Positions 1 through 5,735 of a DNA stretch of 7,161 bases are shown piece by piece. This DNA comes from Prevotellaceae bacterium (GTDB lineage: Bacteria; Bacteroidota; Bacteroidia; Bacteroidales; Bacteroidaceae): positions 1-7,161 of the forward strand of contig JAJPYW010000094.1 of the NCBI GenBank assembly GCA_021204715.1, given 5' to 3'. How positions within the stretch are numbered: the first letter of the stretch is position 1; the number at the start of each line of letters is the position of its first letter. Both the position numbers and the translations under genes were made by a program. The notes under the pieces were generated by a model. It saw only the letters and a program-made list of their open reading frames with translations, had not been told where the DNA came from and made no database searches.

Positions 1-200
1 GCAAAGGCCCCAAGGAGCGTGCCCAAGCCATCATCGAAAACTGCGCCCACCCCGACTACAAGCAGATTCTGTGGGATTACCTGAAGCTCACCGACGGCAA
101 GGCACAGACGCCCCACTGCATCCCCGCGGCGTTGGCTATGCACACCGAGTTCCTCACTTCAGGCGACATGCGCAACATAGACTGGAGCAAGTTCGCATAA
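1..200 (+). CDS. Acetyl-CoA hydrolase / succinyl-CoA:acetate CoA-transferase, C-terminal end (partial)
   Basis: Only the last 65 codons are inside the window; the frame is open from position 3 and stops with TAA at 198-200. Visible peptides include KERAQAIIENCAHPDYKQIL, QTPHCIPAALAMHTEFL and GDMRNIDWSKFA. The pattern 'A..II.NCAHPDY...L.DY' followed by 'TPH....A...H..FL..G.M' is the usual C-terminal tail of the acetyl-CoA hydrolase/transferase family. That family moves CoA between acetate and succinate (or hydrolyses acetyl-CoA) in cytosolic fermentative metabolism. The catalytic region lies to the left of the window, so the exact substrate cannot be assigned. The gene converges on recA and ends 47 bp before the palindromic terminator. 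Family assignment is from remembered motifs and is fairly secure; the precise reaction is an inference. Confidence 0.8.
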   Translation, partial: KGPKERAQAIIENCAHPDYKQILWDYLKLTDGKAQTPHCIPAALAMHTEFLTSGDMRNIDWSKFA

Positions 201-246
201 AGCACCGGCCGGCACATCCACCTATAAGATTAAGGTAAGCATAAAT

Positions 247-288
247 AAACAAGGTCTTGGAAGCGGCGCCGCTTCCAAGACCTTGTTT
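247..288. terminator. Perfect palindromic bidirectional terminator
   Basis: Two 21-base arms are exact reverse complements with no spacer, centred on GGCGCC between 267 and 268. The GC-rich core is flanked by AAACAAGG on the left and CCTTGTTT on the right. T-rich sequence follows on both strands (TTTTATAAA on plus, TTTATTTATG on minus). It lies between the converging stop codons of the CoA-transferase (200) and recA (386), the usual place for a shared factor-independent terminator. The hairpin must leave a few central bases unpaired. Confidence 0.85.
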
Positions 289-385
289 TATAAACAGGAT
301 TCCGGTGATACCTACGGTCGTTTCCTTTACTTGCCAGGGTTGTTCTCCTTTCTTGCCGGGATAGTTTTCCCTCTTCCCTCGGGCC

Positions 386-1429
386 TTATTTCTTCTCTTT
401 CTTCAACTCCTCGAAGATAAGCCCTTCCAGTTCTTCGGCCAATTCCGGATTGTCCATGATGACCTGCTTGGCCGCGTCGCGTCCCTGCGCCAACTTCGTG
501 TCGTTGTAGCTGAACCACGAGCCGCTCTTCTTGATGATGCCCAAGTCCGTACCCAAGTCGATGATTTCACCGGCGCGCGATATGCCCTCGCCGAACATGA
601 TGTCGAACTCTGCCCGGCGGAAAGGAGGCGCCACCTTGTTCTTGACCACCTTTACCTTGGTTTGCCTTCCTATGACCTCCTCGCCGTTCTTGATGGCCTG
701 GCTGCTGCGTATGTCGATGCGCACCGAGGCATAGAACTTCAAGGCATTGCCGCCCGTCGTGGTTTCGGGGTTGCCGAAGAGCACGCCTATCTTCTCGCGC
801 AGCTGGTTGATGAAGATACACGTGGTGCGCGTCTTGCTGATGGCCGACGTGAGCTTGCGCAGCGCCTGCGACATGAGCCGTGCCTGCAGTCCCACCTTGT
901 TGTCGCCCATGTCGCCTTCAATCTCGGCTTTGGGTGTAAGGGCGGCCACCGAGTCAATGACGATGATGTCGATGGCCGACGAGTGTATCAGCTGGTCGGC
1001 TATTTCCAAGGCCTGCTCTCCGTTGTCGGGCTGCGATATCAACAGATTGTCCACGTCCACGCCAAGCTTGGCCGCATAGAAACGGTCGAAGGCGTGTTCC
1101 GCGTCGATAAAGGCCGCGATGCCACCCATCTTCTGCGCTTCGGCAATGGCATGGATGGCCAAGGTAGTCTTGCCCGATGACTCCGGGCCGTAGATTTCAA
1201 TGATGCGCCCGCGTGGATAGCCACCCACACCAAGCGCCACGTTCAGCCCGATGGAACCCGTGGGAATCACCTCTATAGGCTCGATGTTGTCATCGCCCAT
1301 CTTCATGATGGAGCCTTTGCCGAAGCTTTTCTCTATCTTGTCCATCGCCGCCTGCAAAGCCTTCAACTTCTCGCTCTGCAGCTTGTCGGCACCCGCGCTC
1401 TCAAAATTCAATTCATCTTTCTTTGCCAT
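386..1429 (-). CDS. recA: Recombinase RecA
   Basis: This 347-residue protein is the DNA-dependent ATPase that forms filaments on single-stranded DNA, catalyses strand exchange in homologous recombination and stimulates LexA-type autocleavage. Motifs are intact: Walker A GPESSGKT at about residues 81-88, the catalytic glutamate in IDAEHA (E111), Walker B IIVIDS at 155-160, and the ATP-sensing glutamine in INQL (Q209). The loop-2 region [19 protein letters not shown] covers about 219-237. Length matches the family (about 340-360), and the C-terminus is the usual acidic then lysine-rich tail ([14 protein letters not shown]). The ATG start gives the normal MAKKDEL-type N-terminus. It is the last gene of the minus-strand group, 119 bp after bcp, and ends at the shared palindromic terminator. 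I saw no TAnnTTTG box in the 119-bp gap, so co-transcription with bcp or an unrecognised promoter are both possible. Confidence 0.98.
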   Translation of the reverse strand: MAKKDELNFESAGADKLQSEKLKALQAAMDKIEKSFGKGSIMKMGDDNIEPIEVIPTGSIGLNVALGVGGYPRGRIIEIYGPESSGKTTLAIHAIAEAQKMGGIAAFIDAEHAFDRFYAAKLGVDVDNLLISQPDNGEQALEIADQLIHSSAIDIIVIDSVAALTPKAEIEGDMGDNKVGLQARLMSQALRKLTSAISKTRTTCIFINQLREKIGVLFGNPETTTGGNALKFYASVRIDIRSSQAIKNGEEVIGRQTKVKVVKNKVAPPFRRAEFDIMFGEGISRAGEIIDLGTDLGIIKKSGSWFSYNDTKLAQGRDAAKQVIMDNPELAEELEGLIFEELKKEKK

Positions 1430-1487
1430 ATCGTATGCTTTAAGGATTATACTTATTTATGCCGCAATTCCCGCCTTGGCCTTGGCC

Positions 1488-1505
1488 GGGGCGCGCCTGC
1501 GCCCC
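1488..1505. other. GC-rich stem-loop between bcp and recA
   Basis: GGGGCGC (1488-1494), GCCT loop, GCGCCCC (1499-1505): a 7-bp perfect stem with a 4-base loop. It sits in the 119-bp space after the bcp stop and before recA. No T-run follows on the minus strand, so it does not look like a complete intrinsic terminator. It could stabilise or partly attenuate a bcp-recA transcript, or be a chance structure in GC-rich DNA. The rest of this gap shows nothing else I can support. Confidence 0.3.
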
Positions 1506-1548
1506 ACCTGCAGCTTCGCGGAAACGATGCTTCCTCCGTGGGGCACCC

Positions 1549-1995
1549 TTAAAGGATTTGCGCCGCGTGGTCCTTCGTCTTTATCTCTTTGGGCGTGATG
1601 ACGCGTTCCACCCTGCCCTCTTCGTCCAAGAGGAAGGTGGTGCGGAAAGTACCCATGTATTTGCGCCCGTACATGCTCTTCTGGCCCCACACGCCGAAAG
1701 CCTCCACCAACTTTTTGTCGGTGTCGGCGATAAGCGTGAAAGGCAGGTTGTGCTTTTCGATGAACTTTTGGTGCGACTTGACGTCGTCCACACTCACACC
1801 GATTACTTCGTAGCCCGCCCGCCGCAACTCGCTGTAGTTGTCGCGCAGGTTGCAGGCCTGGGCCGTGCAGCCCGGCGTGTTGTCTTTCGGATAGAAATAG
1901 AGTACCACTTTCTTGCCTTGGTAAGCACTCAACCGTATCGTTTCTCCTTTTTCATTCATCCCCAAGTATTCCGGGGCTTTGTCTCCTACTTTCAT
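1549..1995 (-). CDS. bcp: Thioredoxin-dependent thiol peroxidase (Bcp/PrxQ peroxiredoxin)
   Basis: This 148-residue protein is an atypical 2-Cys peroxiredoxin of the Bcp/PrxQ group. It reduces hydrogen peroxide and organic hydroperoxides in the cytosol and is recycled by thioredoxin. The active-site segment YPKDNTPGCTAQACNLRD covers about residues 35-52. It contains the peroxidatic cysteine C43, with the PxxxT/C arrangement, and the likely resolving cysteine C48 five residues later, as in E. coli Bcp. The conserved arginine near the C-terminal half is R118 (GTFRTTFLLDEEG). Length is near the family norm of 150-160, and the protein ends in the usual KTKDHAAQIL. The ATG start gives MKVGDKAPEY, the expected N-terminus. 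It lies between the saccharopine-dehydrogenase-like gene and recA on the same strand. Repeat copy 1 is inserted 37 bp upstream of its start, which may separate it transcriptionally from the gene before it. Confidence 0.95.
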   Translation of the reverse strand: MKVGDKAPEYLGMNEKGETIRLSAYQGKKVVLYFYPKDNTPGCTAQACNLRDNYSELRRAGYEVIGVSVDDVKSHQKFIEKHNLPFTLIADTDKKLVEAFGVWGQKSMYGRKYMGTFRTTFLLDEEGRVERVITPKEIKTKDHAAQIL

Positions 1996-2032
1996 GCTTT
2001 GATGATGCTATGTATGATAAATCGTTTTATAC

Positions 2033-2170
2033 GGGGCTGTGTCAAAAGACACATCCCCTTCGGGGACCTTGCTTGACCACCCCTCCAAACCTCCCCTAAT
2101 AGGGGAGGCTTGGTCGGCCTACGGCCTCCGAAGTGCGTTTCTTTGAATACATTCGGGTTTTTGACACAGC
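2033..2170 (+). repeat. MITE-like structured intergenic repeat, copy 1
   Basis: A 138-bp element begins GGGGCTGTGTCAAAA and ends TTTTTGACACAGC, so its ends are inverted repeats of about 12 bp (GCTGTGTCAAAA). The first 104 bp (2033-2136) match copy 2 (3659 back to 3556) with one difference, G at 2112 versus T. The last 34 bp have diverged except for the TTTTGACACA end. Internal hairpins are TGTGTC-AAAA-GACACA (2038-2053), CCCC-TTC-GGGG (2055-2065), CCTCCCC-TAATA-GGGGAGG (2090-2108) and GGCC-TAC-GGCC (2116-2126). The ends resemble those of several insertion-sequence families, but no transposase is present, which fits a non-autonomous element. I see no convincing target duplication. It starts 10 bp beyond the stop of the 2180-3373 gene and probably also ends that transcript. 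It contains no credible gene. Confidence 0.85.
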
Positions 2171-2179
2171 GGCCGCCTT

Positions 2180-3373
2180 TTACAGTTCCAAATCGCCGTC
2201 GAAGACCTCGTGCCACGGCAGTCCTTGTTTGTTCAGCTGCTCCATGAAGGGGTCGGGGTTGAACTCCTCCACGTTCCACACGCCCGGCCGTTTCCAGATG
2301 CCCTTGAGATACATCATGGCGCCTATCATCGCCGGCACGCCGGTGGTGTAGCTCACGCCCTGCATGCCCGTCTCCCGGTAGGCCGCTTGGTGGCTGCAGT
2401 TGTTATATATATAATAGGTATGTTCCTTCCCCTCTTTGAGCCCGCGTATGCGGCAGCCTATGGAAGTCTCCCCTTCATAGTCCTTGCCCAAGTCCTGCGG
2501 GTTGGGCAGCACCGCCTTCAAGAACTGCAACGGCACGATTTTCATGCCTTGGTACTCCACCTCGTCGATGCGGGCCATGCCTATGTCTTGAATGACGCGC
2601 AAGTGCGTCAGGTACTCCTGCCCGAACGTCATCCAGAAGCGGGCCCGCTTCAAGGTGGGGTAATTCTTCACGAGCGATTCCAACTCCTCGTGGAAGAGCA
2701 AGTAAGAGTCGCGCGGGCCGATGTTGGGATAAGACAAGGACTTGTGTATTTCAAGCGGACGGGTGGTTATCCACGCGCCGTTCTCGTAGTAGCGTCCGTT
2801 CTGGGTAATCTCGCGGATGTTGATTTCAGGATTGAAGTTGGTGGCGAAAGCCTTGTGGTGGTTGCCCGCGTTGCAGTCCACAATGTCCAAGTAGTGAATC
2901 TCGTCGAAGTGGTGCTTGGCGGCGTAGGCGGTGAAGACGCCGCTCACGCCCGGGTCGAAGCCGCAACCCAAGATGGCGGTGAGTCCCGCCTTTTCGAAGC
3001 GCTGCTTGAAAGCCCATTGCCAGCTGTATTCAAAGTGCGCCACGTCCCTTGGCTCGTAGTTGGCCGTGTCCAAGTAGTTCACGCCCGTTTTCAGACACGC
3101 CTCCATGATGGTGAGGTCTTGGTAGGGCAGCGCCACGTTGATGACAATGTCGGGCCGCACATCGGAAAAGAGCGCCACGAGCTGCTCCACACTGTCGGCG
3201 TCCACCGCGGCGGTCTTTATGTCGGGCGCGCCGATGGCCTTGGCTACGGCGTCGCACTTGCTTCGGGTGCGGCTGGCGATGGTAATCTCTTCAAACACGT
3301 CCCTGTTTTGAGCCACTTTGTGCGCCACGACCGTGCCCACACCGCCGGCACCTATGATAAGTACTTTACCCAT
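2180..3373 (-). CDS. Saccharopine dehydrogenase family protein, probable carboxyspermidine/carboxynorspermidine dehydrogenase
   Basis: This 397-residue cytosolic oxidoreductase has an N-terminal NAD(P)-binding Rossmann motif, IGAGGVG at residues 7-13. SRTRSK (35-39 region) probably contacts the cofactor ribose or phosphate. GCGFDPGVSGVF (136-147) and the LDTANYEP stretch (101-108) are typical of the carboxy(nor)spermidine dehydrogenase branch of the saccharopine dehydrogenase family. That enzyme condenses aspartate semialdehyde with putrescine or diaminopropane, before decarboxylation by an NspC-type enzyme to give spermidine or norspermidine. Length (about 400) fits this branch. The ATG start gives MGKVLIIGAG, with the Rossmann strand immediately at the N-terminus. 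The gene precedes bcp and recA on the same strand, is bracketed by two inverted repeat copies, and has its own candidate promoter at 3409-3443. No decarboxylase partner is in the window, so polyamine function rests on family knowledge. A true lysine-pathway role is less likely. Confidence 0.87.
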   Translation of the reverse strand: MGKVLIIGAGGVGTVVAHKVAQNRDVFEEITIASRTRSKCDAVAKAIGAPDIKTAAVDADSVEQLVALFSDVRPDIVINVALPYQDLTIMEACLKTGVNYLDTANYEPRDVAHFEYSWQWAFKQRFEKAGLTAILGCGFDPGVSGVFTAYAAKHHFDEIHYLDIVDCNAGNHHKAFATNFNPEINIREITQNGRYYENGAWITTRPLEIHKSLSYPNIGPRDSYLLFHEELESLVKNYPTLKRARFWMTFGQEYLTHLRVIQDIGMARIDEVEYQGMKIVPLQFLKAVLPNPQDLGKDYEGETSIGCRIRGLKEGKEHTYYIYNNCSHQAAYRETGMQGVSYTTGVPAMIGAMMYLKGIWKRPGVWNVEEFNPDPFMEQLNKQGLPWHEVFDGDLEL

Positions 3374-3408
3374 GCTTTCAGATTTTGTATGGTTGATATT
3401 ACGGAGGA

Positions 3409-3443
3409 CAAATATAATGGTTAATTCTCACATTCCCGCCAAA
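3409..3443 (-). promoter_or_regulatory. Putative Bacteroidota promoter for the 2180-3373 gene
   Basis: On the minus strand TATATTTG (3409-3416) matches the -7 consensus TAnnTTTG exactly, about 36 bp before the start codon. A TTTG (3440-3443) lies upstream with 23 bp between, slightly longer than the usual 19-21, so the -33 element is imperfect. Position and orientation fit transcription of the dehydrogenase gene. Confidence 0.5.
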
Positions 3444-3498
3444 TTCGCGTGAAAATCATGTTTCCGCTCTTTTCGTCCGCCGTTTCGATTATTATCCC

Positions 3499-3506
3499 TA
3501 TCTTTG
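3499..3506 (+). promoter_or_regulatory. Putative -7 box directed at the META lipoprotein
   Basis: TATCTTTG on the plus strand is a perfect TAnnTTTG match in the AT-rich divergent gap. I find no good TTTG at the expected upstream spacing (only TTTC at 3471-3474, 24 bp away). If used, the leader would be about 180 nt and would contain the whole of repeat copy 2 before the start at 3691. An unrecognised promoter closer to the gene is possible. Confidence 0.35.
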
Positions 3507-3520
3507 TTGCGGAAAAGAAG

Positions 3521-3659
3521 AGGGTGTGTCAAAACTTGAATAAAAACGGGGAAAAGCACTTCGGAGGCCGTAGGCCGACAAAGCCTCCCCTATTAGGGGA
3601 GGTTTGGAGGGGTGGTCAAGCAAGGTCCCCGAAGGGGATGTGTCTTTTGACACAGCCCC
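3521..3659 (-). repeat. MITE-like structured intergenic repeat, copy 2 (inverted relative to copy 1)
   Basis: Read on the minus strand from 3659, it begins GGGGCTGTGTCAAAAG and shares 103 of 104 bases with copy 1 as far as 3556. It then has its own 35-base tail ending TTTTGACACACCCT at 3521. All four internal hairpins of copy 1 are kept. In this copy the outer inverted repeat is longer: GAAGAGGG-TGTGTCAAAA at the left edge matches the complement of TTTTGACACAGCCCCTCTTC at the right, apart from a two-base GC difference. The flanking GAAGAG may be part of the element or a chance match. It fills most of the 317-bp gene-free gap at 3374-3690, just ahead of the lipoprotein gene. In-frame peptides such as GGRRPTKPPLLGEVWRGG read across it are by-products of the repeat. 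Confidence 0.85.
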
Positions 3660-3690
3660 TCTTCCCAAACCTCAAACCATTTGAACTAAA

Positions 3691-4131
3691 ATGAAGAAAC
3701 TCATTATTGCCGCCTGTTGCACGGGCGTCCTCCTTTTGGCCGGCTCTTGTGCCTCGAGTAAGAACGCCGCCGGCGCCGCCTCCTTGGAAGGCGAGTGGAA
3801 CATCGTCGAGATAGAAAACACGGCGGTGGTGCCGCCCAAGGAGACCACATTCCCCTACCTTGGCTTCCGCGCCGCCGATGGAAGCCTTTACGGCACGGCC
3901 GGTTGCAACCGTTTGATAGGCCGCTTCAACGCCGGCACCAAGCCCGGCCGTATCGATTTGGAAATCGTGGGCACCACCAAGATGCTCTGTGCCGACATGA
4001 CCTTGGAGCGCAAGGTGACATCCGTTTTGCCGGGCGTAAAGAAGTTCAAGGTGCTCTCTGCCGACCACATCGCCCTCTACGGCTCCTCCAAGACACCGCT
4101 TGTGGTGTTGCAGCGTCGGGCAGGGCAATAG
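3691..4131 (+). CDS. META/HslJ-domain lipoprotein
   Basis: This 146-residue protein has a lipoprotein signal: a basic MKK, a hydrophobic stretch, and LLAGSC with the lipidated cysteine at C20, followed by the small residues ASSK. It is therefore expected to be anchored in the inner or outer membrane, on the periplasmic side or surface. The mature part is one META (DUF306) domain: LEGEWNIVEI at about 32-41, the signature GTAGCNRLIGRF at 68-79, and GTTKMLCADMTLE at about 94-106. META domains in E. coli HslJ and Bacteroidota lipoproteins are linked to envelope stress or unknown roles; the biochemical function is not known. The ATG gives the correct signal peptide, and no strong ribosome-binding site is seen, as usual in this phylum. 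It starts 31 bp after repeat copy 2. Its stop (TAG, 4129-4131) directly abuts an outer-membrane protein fossil in the same frame, so the last residues (RRAGQ) may derive from a deletion junction. Confidence 0.88.
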   Translation: MKKLIIAACCTGVLLLAGSCASSKNAAGAASLEGEWNIVEIENTAVVPPKETTFPYLGFRAADGSLYGTAGCNRLIGRFNAGTKPGRIDLEIVGTTKMLCADMTLERKVTSVLPGVKKFKVLSADHIALYGSSKTPLVVLQRRAGQ

Positions 4132-4308
4132 TGCCTTTGGTCCTACGGCAACATGACCTCCTCGCCCCTACACCGAGCAGTTCTACATAGGCGGTGCCAA
4201 CAGCGTGCGCGCCTTCGCCGTGCGCAGCGTGGCCCCGGGCGGTTATACAACATCAAGAAGTTCAAGGACGGCATGGCCATACACTTCGCCATCGCCTATC
4301 CGTTCTAA
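4132..4308 (+). pseudogene. Remnant of an Omp85/BamA-TamA-type outer-membrane barrel protein (C-terminal scraps)
   Basis: Short coding traces survive in plus-strand frames. Frame A gives LWSYGNMTSSP (4135-4167). One extra base shifts to frame B, YTEQFYIGGANSVRAFAVRS (4169-4228), continuing VAPGG to 4243. Frame A resumes with YNIKKFKDGMAIHFAIAYPF and a TAA stop (4246-4308). 'EQFY.GGANS.R.F.VRS..PG' is the conserved motif near the end of the Bacteroidota Omp85/TamA-like (surface antigen D15) barrel. An ending of 'YN...FKDG...H.AI.YPF' fits the final strand with its terminal phenylalanine. Between the two scraps a stretch normally encoding several barrel strands is missing, and the whole N-terminus (POTRA domains) is absent. 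The gene is therefore dead, with a frameshift, an internal deletion and a 5' loss ending at or just inside the META gene. This was read by eye, without alignment. Confidence 0.72.
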
Positions 4309-4332
4309 ATGCGGACGCTGCAACGCACAACA

Positions 4333-4368
4333 AGCCCGCCCCTCCTGCCTTTATCCGCAGCGCGGGCT
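4333..4368. terminator. Probable terminator hairpin between converging units
   Basis: AGCCCGC (4333-4339) pairs with GCGGGCT (4362-4368). An inner stem CTGC (4345-4348) / GCAG (4357-4360) extends it. On the plus strand it is followed by an AT-rich run (ATACCTTATTATATATAT). It lies between the Omp85 remnant (stop 4308) and the converging stop of the zincin gene (4390). The large loop and lack of a clean T-tract lower confidence. Confidence 0.45.
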
Positions 4369-4389
4369 ATACCTTATTATATATATATG

Positions 4390-5655
4390 CTACTTCAGCT
4401 TTTCCCGTCCTTCATACACTGCAACGGCTTGGTCGGCAATACTTTTATAATTCGAGTCGTTTTTATACCAATCCGTACTCTTCACCCCGACCATTCCATT
4501 TATCATATTCTCTATTTTGGTGACAGCCTTCATGATTTCATTCAAGTTATACTCGGGCAGCTCGCCCTCTCTTGCGTAAACGGCCAAATAATTTTCAGAA
4601 GGAATAAGGATGCCCAATCTCTTGCACACCAACCACGCCACAGTCTCCGCCTCGAACTCCTCTTCTTTTATAGTAAGGTCGCGCACTTTCGACTTTTCAT
4701 AGTAAACATGCCGGCAAAACAAATGCGCCAACTCGTGGCAGACCGTCTGGAATTTCATTGCGGGCGGATAATACTTGTTCACGTTAATAAGAAACCTCGA
4801 TTTCGCCTCAAACTTCACCATTTCATACTGATTCCTGCCAACATAAAGTTGAAGGTTCTCATCGTTGTATTCTCTTATATACCCACTGAAGCGCCCGGCG
4901 GCGTTCATGTCGTCGTGGTAGGCTATGCCATAGCGCGCCATGTTCTCCTTTAGCTTTCTCCACAATTCGGAACCGCCGGTTATCCCTTTTAACCTCTCCC
5001 ATTTGCCTGATCTACATTCCCACCAATCCATCACAGCTTCCACCCCTTCACCATAAAGATTCCGCTCCCCCTCTATAGGTTCCGTGTCCGAGTAGTCGAA
5101 CAACACCTGCACGGGGCCGAACGGAACAAGGGCAATAAGCTGTTGCCCGTTAATCGTGGGGCGCCGGCCCAATTTCCGCCATTGATTCACGCTTAGAACG
5201 AAAGTGGCCCCTCGCTTCTGCATAGATACCAGCAAAGCATTGAAAGGAGCCAGATGATAGAACTTCGCCGCCATATCGAGCATCTCTTTGAAACGGTCGC
5301 TCTGGCGGAACGCCTTTATTTTGAGATGCAGCTCGTCAATGTCCTCCTTTATCTTTAAACTATTCCCACTTGCTTTATTCTGTTCATTCATCAGGAACCT
5401 TGAATACCACTCGCTCATGCAAGCCATAAGCTTGTCCTTGTCGCGCCCCTGCATGAAATTTACCTCTATTTTCACATCCGCAGGAAGCCCGTAGTTGCAT
5501 AGCATGTCATACAACGCAATGATATTCTCCTTGGGCCCGCAGGCAAAGTCCATCATGGCGATGGCAAACTCCTTGAATGTAGGTGTGGAATCGATTATCT
5601 TCAGTGCATATTCCAACAATGCCTGAGGATTTGGTGTATTGTCCTTTTCGTCCAT
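4390..5655 (-). CDS. ImmA/IrrE-type zinc metallopeptidase with ArdC-N-like segment
   Basis: This 421-residue, apparently soluble protein has no signal peptide or membrane segment. The C-terminal third holds a zincin site HELAH (H307, E308, H311), with FEAETVAWLV about 25 residues on supplying the likely third ligand (E335). That arrangement is typical of ImmA/IrrE (DUF955) and ArdC-type metallopeptidases. The middle, about 128-192, reads FNALLVSMQKRGATFV, NQWRKLGRRPTINGQQ, FGPVQVLFDYSDTE. It resembles the N-terminal domain of ArdC-like antirestriction proteins (NALLL..Q....A......W...GR.V..G...I), associated with ssDNA binding. The first 120 residues, with LCNYGLPADVKIEV and helical charged stretches, are unrecognised. 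It lies 80 bp downstream of the type ISP restriction enzyme on the same strand, with a candidate promoter in between. Likely roles, all inferred, are cleavage of a regulator or DNA-binding partner of the defence locus, or protection of incoming DNA. The ATG at 5655 follows that promoter at a sensible distance. Confidence 0.78.
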   Translation of the reverse strand: MDEKDNTPNPQALLEYALKIIDSTPTFKEFAIAMMDFACGPKENIIALYDMLCNYGLPADVKIEVNFMQGRDKDKLMACMSEWYSRFLMNEQNKASGNSLKIKEDIDELHLKIKAFRQSDRFKEMLDMAAKFYHLAPFNALLVSMQKRGATFVLSVNQWRKLGRRPTINGQQLIALVPFGPVQVLFDYSDTEPIEGERNLYGEGVEAVMDWWECRSGKWERLKGITGGSELWRKLKENMARYGIAYHDDMNAAGRFSGYIREYNDENLQLYVGRNQYEMVKFEAKSRFLINVNKYYPPAMKFQTVCHELAHLFCRHVYYEKSKVRDLTIKEEEFEAETVAWLVCKRLGILIPSENYLAVYAREGELPEYNLNEIMKAVTKIENMINGMVGVKSTDWYKNDSNYKSIADQAVAVYEGREKLK

Positions 5656-5681
5656 ATCCGGTCCTTATTGATTTACAGTTT

Positions 5682-5689
5682 CAAAGATA
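5682..5689 (-). promoter_or_regulatory. Putative -7 box for the zincin gene
   Basis: TATCTTTG on the minus strand is an exact TAnnTTTG match, 26 bp ahead of the ATG of the 4390-5655 gene, within the 80-bp gap after the restriction gene. No TTTG is present at the expected 19-21 bp upstream. If active, it would let the zincin be expressed independently of the restriction enzyme. Confidence 0.4.
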
Positions 5690-5735
5690 ATGAAATCATT
5701 TGAATAAGGGCTACAGGGATAAGGAGTTATTTCGA

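Noticed and set aside
1457..1690. Minus-strand frame ending KLQVGRRRAPAKAKAGIAA in the bcp-recA gap, considered as a frameshifted extension of bcp
   Set aside because: bcp already has full family length and a normal C-terminus; an open frame here is expected in GC-rich sequence.
2400..2420. TATATATA-rich stretch resembling a promoter or the AT run near 4375
   Set aside because: It lies within the dehydrogenase coding sequence and encodes its YYIYNN residues.
2210..3424. A 404-codon open frame on the plus strand opposite the saccharopine-dehydrogenase-family gene
   Set aside because: It is the mirror of a clearly conserved minus-strand protein in GC-rich DNA; its translation shows no family motif and has repetitive valine/histidine bias.
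2033..3659. Repeats considered as a CRISPR array
   Set aside because: There are only two copies, inverted and 1.35 kb apart around a gene, with no regular spacers.
3449..3694. Open frame reading GGRRPTKPPLLGEVWRGG through repeat copy 2 (also seen in copy 1 on the other strand)
   Set aside because: The peptide is produced by the structured repeat itself. Its similarity between copies comes from DNA repetition, not from a conserved gene.
5704..5724. Direct ATAAGG repeat 15 bp apart, downstream of the restriction gene
   Set aside because: Six-base repeats at this spacing are expected by chance, and no hairpin or attachment-site structure surrounds them.
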